From Akebia trifoliata (lineage: Eukaryota > Streptophyta > Magnoliopsida > Ranunculales > Lardizabalaceae): a stretch of DNA of 64,000 bases. A program made the translations under genes and the position numbers. The notes under the pieces are model-generated. The model worked only from the letters and a program-made list of their open reading frames with translations, searched no databases and had not been told where the DNA came from. Shown in pieces: positions 55,667 to 64,000 of the stretch; position 1 is the first letter of the stretch; each line of letters starts with the position of its first letter. The stretch spans positions 9,352,893 to 9,416,892 of the forward strand of contig CM030709.1 of assembly GCA_017979445.1 (NCBI GenBank), written 5' to 3'.

Positions 55667-56488
55667 GAGTCCGGCTCTCTCATGATCGTTCATGGGAGAG
55701 AAATATATGAACTAGTCCCATGACCGTTGGATTTTAGCAAAACATATCTTGTGTTTTATAACCACTTGCCACGTCACTCTCCTTCTCCCACAAACTCCAA
55801 ACTATAAAAATTAAAAAAAAAAAAAATAATAATAATAATAAAAAGCCTTGAATCATTAGAGTTTGTCTCTCAAAAAATTGCAACAACCACCTTTTTTCTT
55901 AAACAAAAACTCCAAGTTCTCTCATGTTAGGTTGATTCTTTTTCTATACCTTAAATCTGTCTCTCTGAAACTCAAAAAATAATCGATGTGGGGAAGAAGA
56001 TTTGATCATCTGAAGAATTGATTAGTGAGATCAAGATGAAACAATATTTGGAAAGCAAAAAATCTGAAGTAAATTTAACAATGTCAACATAGATTTGATC
56101 TGATTTTTACAGATCATAAAAATCTATGAAATATGCGACCCAATTATCGTATTAATAATTAGGGGTGATAGGAGATTCAATCCAAATCTAAACAAATTCG
56201 ATTTTTGGTGTGAAAACAATCCAGATCGTTGTTAAAAAGCTAACAACATTTGCAAATTTGATCAAATACTTGTTACAACAAGAGAATAGAACCAACTCAT
56301 TTGGACTAATTTTTGGGTGGAATTTAGTATCTCAAAAACATCTTTTAATTCTTAAAAGTTAATAAAAATAAAAGTTACGTATCTCTTAGGGAGTAGAAAA
56401 AGTATGTGACACATTCTAATTGTAGGTTTGTAACTGGTCAACGATTGAATCAATTTTTTTAGAATAAAAAACTTAGATTTTCCCCACA

Positions 56489-56535
<47 letters not shown>

Positions 56536-56761
56536 AGGTTACATGCTGGTCATAATTCGTTTAATGTTGGTTGGTGTCGTGATGGAGAGGGTGGATTTTG
56601 GTAGGGATCTGGGTCTTTCTTTTGGTTTGGAGGGGTTTGTGGGAGGAAGCTGACATGGTAAGTGGCTGATGTGGTTATAAAGCTCGAGATATGTTTTGGT
56701 AAAATCCAATGGACATTAAGACTAGTTTGTATATTTCTCCGTCCGTGGGAGAGCCGGACTC
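55667..56761. mobile_element. Mutator-like non-autonomous element, 1095 bp
   Basis: Long inverted ends of about 145 bp start GAGTCCGGCTCTC and end GAGAGCCGGACTC, with matching inner blocks (GTTGGATTTTAGCAAAACAT against ATGTTTTGGTAAAATCCAAT; CTCCCACAAACTCC against GGGTTTGTGGGAGG-like). A perfect 9-bp duplication TAAATTAAA flanks it (55658-55666 and 56762-56770), the size typical of Mutator. The interior has a (GA)n tract at 56492-56532 and no transposase frame. Confidence 0.85.
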
Positions 56762-56770
56762 TAAATTAAA

Positions 56771-57447
56771 TAGCTTGAGGAGGATTTTTTAAGAGAAAAA
56801 CCAAGGGCTTTAGAAATGTGAGTTTCTTACCTGCCTCTGTCTATCTGAATTGAATTGTCCAAACCTCCGACATGACTCAGAAAGTTGAGTACCTGGAAAT
56901 CTCAGAAGTTGAGGAGTTACCTCGAAATCCAATCAAATCAACTCAGCCAAGTTTTGAGTCAACTCGACTAATTTTACAACTATGACTCACACCATAACGT
57001 AGACGATGCCCCAAGTCGTTACCTGAACCCCATGACCGGAAAGTCAAATCATAACTCTCGACCAGTAGGTCCAAAGCGTGTCCTATAGAAATTAAATGTG
57101 GATATCAAAATCTTATACCACATTTCTTAGCAAAGGTTTGTTTTGACGACATTAGACACTTCTAACCATCGGATTCAAGCATTTTCTCACAGATCACAAC
57201 TCAGTTGCATAGATCCACAAAGATATTGGTAAAACTTCCGAAAGGTCAATGGACACGCGGCATTTTGAACATCGACGTCAGTATCAAAGTAGGTCTCACC
57301 ACTAGGAGGGATTAAATCCAATAGCATGACCACTTAGGAGACAAGCTTATGATTATGTTTGGTAATAAACAAGGAAATAACATGAAATTAAACCAATGTT
57401 TAACATGAAAATATCATCGAGTCTTATCTTTAATTTGGTAATAATGG
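56771..57447. other. 3' flank of the NTF2-like gene, nothing else recognised
   Basis: Probably includes the 3' UTR of the gene ending at 57448. No coding segment or element end was identified. Confidence 0.5.
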
Positions 57448-60400
57448 TTATGGATTTGGATCCTTTCCAAACCTCATCATAGCATGAGTTGCAAGCATGG
57501 AACACCTTCGTGACATTTCAATGACTCTACCAAACAGAGGCAGCTTTACCGTCTCTCTGTTCCTAAGAGGCTTCTTATCCCACCTACACACATTTTATAG
57601 ATTATTTCAGATCTCTTGCTAGAAACAGGCAGAAGTAGTATCCTATCTTCACAATTTCAATTGGGCGGCAAGCATGTCATGTAAAAGTTTCCAAATTCAT
57701 GGGCAGTTCAAGCGGCACACATGCAGCTAGACATAGACCATTTGTCCGATGAGTTGTATGTGGGATTGGCTTTTGCAAGTTTTAAAAAGTTCTATGCATT
57801 TATATACTTATTTCTTGTATTTGAAATTTAAGTTGGAATGAAAATTTTAGGTGGTACCTATCTCACTTTGGTTTTCTTTTGGCTATTTTTAGTGCCGTGT
57901 TAGACAAGAAAATCACATCTTTTGTAGAGAGCTCTTTGAGACATCCAAGTTATGTCCCGAAGGTCAAAATTGTTCATTGGACCACCCTGGGTCACATAAG
58001 TGTAAACCATTCGTGTGGAATTTAGAAGAGACTTTACCCTTTTTAAGGGAGAGTGTTGTTTGCAAGTTCTAACAACCACAACAGCTGATATGTCAGTACC
58101 GAGATGCAAAATCAATTAAGTTACCCAATCAAAACAGGCAGGTTTACACCCAAGTTCAAATGTTGGAATTTCAAGTAGAGATAGCATTATAGTAAGTATA
58201 GTTTAGTGTTGGGGCGAATCCATTCCTAAAGAAAGCACATTGTCGTGTGCCTTAATCACTCATAGATTCATTATTTACTGGCATATGGACAGACTATGGG
58301 ATGTTGTTTGTGCTGTTTGTTATCTTTGGTAATATTGGACTCTGTTTTATTGTTTGGTTCACAAGGTGTTGGAGTCTAATGGTAATAAAACAAAATTATT
58401 GCCTTGTTTGATGTGGTGATTTTAAACCATGGTTAATCAAGCAACGTTTCTACTTAATAAAACAGTGTTCCCATTTCCAAATAATTTATTAAAATGATTT
58501 AATTTCTTTCCCTTCCAAAATCATTTTTATGAAATGTTTTTGTACAAATGGTTTTCAAAACAAGAAATTTATAAAAGATTTACTTTTTCTTTCCAAAATC
58601 ATTTTTATGAAATTCATTTCTAGCTCTAGACATCATCCACATGTATGGAGGGACATTGCATATTAATGTTTCTAGTTCTGCGAAGAAGTTCGATATACTA
58701 TGCTGAAGTTCTTCTAAAGATTGAAAAGCAAAACGATGGAAGAAAATGAACGAACAGTATTACATACCAATCTTCATGGCGAACAACCTTCCCTTCCTCA
58801 ACAAGTAGCTTGATAAGTGAAATCATATCTATATCTCTTCCCAAGAACTTGTAACGTTGCTTGTTATCAATTAGTATCTGAATTCAATGCAAAGAAGTTC
58901 AAAATTCAATATGTACATACGAACAGGTTGTTGACATGCTCTCAAAGATATTTCAAGAAGTAGGTTCGTACCTCTCCTTTTCCGGGTGCAATTACATTTT
59001 CTTGTATGTCGTACTCCACAATTTTGGATTCACTAAATATCTGAAATGTGCGAAGGGATCATAACCTCATTCACAAGTACAAGGAAACCCATGGGAATAT
59101 TGGGAAACTCTATTCGTTTCTCTCTTTATAAAATCTACACATTTTTAAAATACAGAACAGCAACTCTACCATGACAAGAAATGAGGAAAATATTTGGCTA
59201 CAGCAAAACTGTGGATTGAAGTATAAAATCAGTAAGAATTAAGATAAACACAAGGCACAAGATATATGTGGTTCTGTCAGAATTGACCTATGCCCACAGG
59301 CGAAAGTGGCAGTTTCACTATATCAACCAATGAAGAATCCGAGTTACAATCTCCCTCTATATCTGTATCTCTCCAATTATGTGGCTAGTCTCTCTTTCTA
59401 GGGCAACAAAAAAAAGAGTATATATGACGACTCCTAGGGGTAAAATTGACAAAGACCTCTAATAGAAAACTGTAATATATTTTGACCTGGGGGTGTTGCC
59501 CCCACACCCCCAGAATGGGGCGCTGCCCTCTGCACCCCTGGGAGCTGATCCCCGTGTCTGTCCGCAACATAGTCCGAAGTCACCAATCAGAAATAGAAGA
59601 CATAACAAAACATAATAGAGAATTAAGAACTAGAATTGTACAATTCAGGGAATGTGAATGTTGTTGATAGAAATCCCAGTATTGCAATGGAAACAAGGTC
59701 AGGAAATGTGGCCTGCCATCCATCATGGAGGATGGTCTCAGCTCAACTACCTAATTTGACAAGACGACATGTTTCATGCATTCTATAAAATCAAAACCCA
59801 ATGAGAACACGACTAGTAAAGTCCATACCTTGGGAATAGAATAGAATGCTGATTTGATCTGCTTCACTCTGCAAGCAATAAGATTTCATGTAAAAGGGAA
59901 TGGGAAAATAGTCATCTTCTCCTATAAAAACTCTAGGAAGAATTAAACAAATAAGTTGCTATGTCATCCAACTAGGTTTCATTTTTTTAGAGAGAGCTAC
60001 TTGTACATACCCATGAGCGCACATAAGTGGATCCTCAAAGGTCGCATTTGGAGCATATATTTCAAAATCACGGGCTGTTGCAGATGGACCATATCTGAAA
60101 CAACATGGTAGAAGGTTCATATTAAAACTTTCCTTCCTGCCTAAGGATTGAAAATTGAGGAAAATTTGAACAAACATGGATATCAATAGGCAAAAACCTT
60201 GTATATCACGGATCAAGGGCATGCTTTTTTAAACAAATAAAAAGTATATATAATTCTATAGAATAAATTCAATGAAAAAGTGAATAGAAAAAAAAAAAAA
60301 TACAAAGAAAAAACATTGATTTAGTTTGTGCGGAGTTGGGTGAATGTTTTCGTTGTTGTTATTTAACCTTGAACAGCTTGTTATAATTTAACTAACAGTT

Positions 60401-63087
60401 GAGGGTATCAACTTAAGTAGGTAAGGTTTGTGGAGTGTTGATTCCAGGACTTGGTTCAAAACCATTATTTTCAATTTTTGGGGTGGTAAGATGCCCTCTA
60501 CGCATAGGCAAATATTTGACATATCTCCACCTCTATTTTCAAATTGATAACATCCCCCCCTCTCAGCCTTGTGGGCCCCTTGTCCCTCAATTTTTTTGGG
60601 TGATTTAGACACCCATGTATCAAATTGGTGAATATTTGAGATACCCATGTGTTTTCAAGCTAATGACACGCCCCTTTGACCTTAAAAAAATAACCAAAAT
60701 GTTACGTACCCACTTAAATCGGATCACAAAAATAATAAAAAAGAAGAAAAATATTGAGATTGATCTCGTTCGAGGGAGATCGGACCTCCTAGGCCACCAA
60801 TTCGAGATGGTGAATCTCCAAAATCCAATAGGATCTTAATAATAATTTCTCTGCATATCTTTTCATTAATCTCATAATAAATTTAAATACAAGAGAAACA
60901 CTACCCTAACTACCCACTTCTCCAAACTACCCACTATCCCATAACCCACAACTCAACTTCTCCCACAATATAGATCATGATCCCATGCACCTAACCTATT
61001 TTAACTATTATACTACTTATTAAGAATATACATCATACGTACTTAAAACTACTCGACTCCCATCCCTACAATTAGGCACATAACATTCCATTCTCCTTGA
61101 AACCGACATTGTCCTCAAGGTCGAAACCTCCCGGATCCCAATTGATATTGGAATCAATTACATTCATCTTAACACATGAACTCCCAAACTATTTGTCTCT
61201 TGGAATCGATGATATCCTCGCAATAATTGTTTTGGATGTCGTTGTCTTGACACTTCTTGAAAATAATTAATGGTTCGATGACATACGCTTTGAATTCGAT
61301 AGGGAGGATAAAGTCAATTTTTGAATATTTTTCGAAAATATTGACTTCGCCTTTGTCCTCTTCTTGATGTTCTTTGTCTTCAACATACTTGATGAGATTC
61401 TCATTGGCATTTATCTCACATTTTTGGAAAGATGATCGTGGAGGTTGATCTTCGATCACGTCTAAGTTCTCATTTATAGGGTCATCGACTCTATTAAATA
61501 TAGTTTCTCCTCTTCTAATAAGTTCTTCATTTTTTTTTGAGAAATTCTTTGATTATGAGACAACATTCCCTCAAACCATCACGCATAAACTCGCAAAACT
61601 CCTTGAATTCATCATCCATCGACTCAATTTCCATGTGAGGATCGCCGCTCTGATACCAATGTTACGTACCCACTTAAATTGGATCACAAAAATAATAAAA
61701 AAGAAGAAAAATATTGAGATTGATCTCGTTCGAGGGAGATCGGACCTCCTAGGCCACCAATTCGAGATGGTGAATCTCCAAAATCCAATAGGATCTTAAT
61801 AATAATTTCTTTGCATATCTTTTCATTAATCTCATAATAAATTTAAATACAAGAGAAACACTACCCTAACTACCCACTATCCCATAACCCACAACTCAAC
61901 TTCTCCCACAATATAGATTATGATCCCATGCACCTAACCTATTTTAACTATTATACTACTTATTAAGAATATATTCTATACATCATACGTACTTAAAACT
62001 ACTCTACTCCCATCCTTACAATTAGGCACATAACACAAAATACCCTCATCTTCAAGGTGTAACCTAAAAACCTTTTTGTTCTTCTTAGAATCAGTCATCT
62101 TCAAGCATTTCTACATCTATAGAAAATTAATTTTAATTTATTTAAATTCATCTTCAATCTATCATTTTGAACATTGCCGAAATCCCTTGTATAAAATCTT
62201 GGAATTTTCTATCCAAAAATCTCATCTATCTTCTATTTCAAAAATCCTATCTTATTATTTAAATTTAAATTTAAATGTTAAATTAGATTAGCTTAAGAAG
62301 GAAAAGTAGGGTAAAAAGTTTACCCAAGAGGTTGAAGATGACCGGTTTTTGGAAGAGAATTCAAAGAGTTTGTGATTTCAGGTTGAAGACGAGGGTAATG
62401 TGGTCATTTTGGATTAGTCTATCGGAAAAGACCAAACTCAAGGTGGCATGTAGGCCTTTTGGTGAATATTTAAGATACCTAATGTTTAAAAAAATAAAAT
62501 AAAATAAAATGGCTTTGTCCTATCTGACTTGGGTTTTCTCTCATAGATTACTGGGAAATGACCTAAATGCCCTTTACTACAACTTCTAACAAAACCATTA
62601 ACTATAGTTTGTCACCGTGGAAGGATTTCGTCATAAAAAAGAAAAAGGTTTGGAAGGGTTTGACTTGTCATTTCATAATGTCTCAACAAATCCAATTGAA
62701 TATTGAATACTAAACTAAACTGAGTTGGACTCAACGAAACCTACCGAGTCATCATGGTTGTTTAATTCTAAGAGGAGAATTCTCCAATTTAAAGAAGAAC
62801 ACACCAAAAAGGGCGGGAAAATTAGAGAGAAAACTGACTCACAAGTTGACAATGTGAGGAATTATGTGATCTGAAAGCCGTTTCAATCCTTTATTGTCGA
62901 TGGATTCCTTGGCTCGTGGTTCTCTGAGTTGATCCATCATACCCTCTTCATCTTCAAGAGACACAAAAGAGAAGATCGTGATGAATGAAGAACTTAATTA
63001 ATTAACAATTAACAAAGAAGAAAGACGAAAAACAAGAAGTAGAAGCTAATCTCTAATTTTACCTTTTTTGTGTTGGAATTCGGCCAT
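57448..63087 (-). CDS. NTF2/SnoaL-like small plant protein, 7 exons, 190 aa
   Basis: Exons 5'-3': 63087-63063, 62951-62843, 60094-60011, 59868-59829, 59040-58972, 58877-58768, 57583-57448. All introns are GT-AG and phases agree, giving 190 codons plus TAA. Start MAEFQHKKD is the first ATG in frame. The protein has GLKRLSDHIIPHIVNLYGPS, then ARDFEIYAPNATFEDPLMCA, HGVKQIKSAFYSIPKIFSES, KIVEYDIQENVIAPGKGEIL, LIKLLVEEGKVVRHEDWWDK, and a basic tail ending MMRFGKDPNP. The pattern DFEIYAPNATFEDP (short helix-strand, then ring of strands) and the WWDKKP region fit the NTF2/SnoaL-like superfamily found in uncharacterised plant proteins; I recall highly similar plant sequences but no proven function. 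It is small and soluble, with no signal peptide or membrane segment. Introns make up about 90% of the locus. Confidence 0.88.
59470..59590. repeat. GC-rich palindromic repeat scrap in intron 4 of the NTF2-like gene
   Basis: GGGGGTGTTGCCCCCACACC, CCCAGAATGGGGCGCTGCCC and GTGTCTGTCCGCAACA form a GC-rich island in an AT-rich intron. Similar GGGGCGCTGCCCC words occur in copia-type LTRs, so this may be an LTR fragment. Ends not defined. Confidence 0.35.
60700..62035 (-). mobile_element. small LTR retrotransposon (TRIM-like) in intron 2 of the NTF2-like gene
   Basis: LTRs at 60700-61085 (386 bp) and 61660-62035 (376 bp) are in direct orientation, both TGTTACGTAC...CACATAACA. A 5-bp duplication CAAAA borders the element (60695-60699, 62036-62040). 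On the minus strand a tRNA-Met primer-binding site TGGTATCAGAGC (61647-61658) is next to the right LTR, so that is the 5' LTR. The interior is only 574 bp. By eye the LTRs differ by about 5 substitutions and 2 indels, so the insertion is recent. It lies on the same strand as the host gene and its LTR could supply a promoter or poly(A) site. Confidence 0.9.
61169..61459 (-). other. short ORF inside the small LTR element, unknown product
   Basis: A 96-codon frame rich in Lys, Glu, Asp and Ile (KYVEDKEHQEEDKGEVNIFE, ILPIEFKAYVIEPLIIFKKC). A further open stretch upstream, with MEIESMDDEFKEFCEFMRDG, lies in the same interior. No Gag, protease or RT motif is seen. Whether it is translated is unknown; TRIM-type elements usually code for nothing. 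Confidence 0.35.
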
Positions 63088-64000
63088 GGCTGACTCAAGA
63101 GAAGAACCCCGCTAACAAGTTCAGAATTTGGTCTCTATTAAAAGAACAGAAATTCAAATGAAGCGACGTGGCTAACTAATATCAAGACATATGGGATGTG
63201 TTCGTCCATACAGGTTGGATATATCTTCTACATACATACATTCATACATACATATTAATGCCATGTGGCGCACTCTTGAGCAAGTGCTTTTGCCATTTGA
63301 CATATGACGCAAATGACATCAGCAATATTGCACGAAATTTCTCGATTCTGTTTGGCACGATGGAAAACGGAAATTTTCTAATCGGATTCCTTTTGGCATT
63401 GAGAAAAACATGATCCGATCCCACGGATTGTAGATGACGTAATCTTATTAAATTTTTTTTTTACTTTATTTTTCATCATTAAATTTTAATTTTAATTTTA
63501 AATTTAGGTACTTGATAATCATCCATTTTTAATTTCATGGATCAAGATCTAAAATCATTAATACTATTATTATTATTATTATTGAATATGAATTTTTTCA
63601 TAAAATCTAGAAGATTATAGTGTTGGATTGACAACATGATAATTCATGTGGGATCATTGACTTATTTTAAGATTTTAAATCTTAAAATTAAAATTTTTAG
63701 GTAGAAGAGATAAATTTTCTTCCTATTGTTAATCTCATTTGCATTACATGTCAAACGATTGTTGGGTTGTGAGCAAATTTATTTGAGTAAAAAATCATTC
63801 CTCCTGGACACAAATACAAATAAATCTATCAATTATAGTTTGGATCTAATCTGATATCATTGTATAGTTTTAGATCCAAAACGTTTTCATATAATAATAA
63901 AAAAAATCTTTCTTTTGGATTGATTTGATCCAAAGGTATTGGAATTTTATTTTTATAAAATATATTTTTTGATTAAATAAAATTTTTAAGAGATGCAAAT
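63088..64000. other. upstream region of the NTF2-like gene and AT-rich intergenic DNA
   Basis: Immediately upstream, a TTTTAATAGA stretch (about 63138-63147, minus strand) might serve as a TATA-like box and GCCACGTC (63165-63172, minus strand) contains the ACGT core of G-box/ABRE elements. Both are weak inferences. Beyond 63450 the DNA is AT-rich with a (TTA)n tract near 63565-63583; nothing else was recognised. Confidence 0.4.

Overview
The window is nuclear DNA of a flowering plant, probably a eudicot. It is AT-rich, has spliced genes with GT-AG introns, plant-type LTR retrotransposons, CACTA, Mutator-like and Harbinger-like elements, and many MITE-like inverted repeats. I cannot name the species.

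Three host genes are supported. (1) A 24-exon gene on the minus strand (21236-29818) encodes a 5'-3' exoribonuclease of the XRN2/3/4 type. Its catalytic core is intact, it lacks the usual CCHC zinc knuckle, and the reading frame of its Gly-rich tail is broken. (2) A single-exon gene on the plus strand (51313-51846) encodes a small one-pass membrane protein with a Ser/Pro-rich tail. (3) A 7-exon gene on the minus strand (57448-63087) encodes a 190-aa protein that looks like a plant NTF2/SnoaL-type fold. A possible orphan first exon with a mitochondrial-type presequence lies at 31795-31912. I see no functional link between these genes; they are ordinary eukaryotic single units, not an operon.

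Layout: 1-2849, the 5' half of a decayed Ty1/copia element (minus strand); 2856-3170, a foldback repeat; about 4.96-9.1 kb, remains of a CACTA transposon with a recognisable but broken transposase; 9.8-10.8 kb, LTR and LINE RNase H remnants; 12.3-12.8 kb, two tandem foldback units; about 16.9-19.1 kb, a probable Tat/Ogre-type LTR with its primer-binding site; 20.9-29.8 kb, the XRN gene with three hairpin MITEs in intron 2; 29.9-31.7 kb, two TIR elements stacked upstream of it; 32.3-34.2 kb, further inverted-repeat elements; 37761-46086, a structurally complete but RT/integrase-deleted Athila-type element with TSD CCAAG and nearly identical LTRs; 46.7-47.4 kb, MITEs; 47407-49528, a Harbinger-like element with TSD TAA; 51.3-51.8 kb, the membrane-protein gene; 52045-52689 and 53094-54072, two copies of a long palindromic foldback family; 55667-56761, a Mutator-like non-autonomous element with a perfect 9-bp TSD; 57.4-63.1 kb, the NTF2-like gene, whose second intron contains a complete small LTR retrotransposon (60700-62035, TSD CAAAA).

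The main themes are an unusual XRN paralogue embedded in hairpin-forming elements, several recently moved elements that do not encode the enzymes needed to move themselves, and a family of very long palindromes that could form double-stranded RNA if transcribed. All translations, splice sites and mismatch counts were made by eye.
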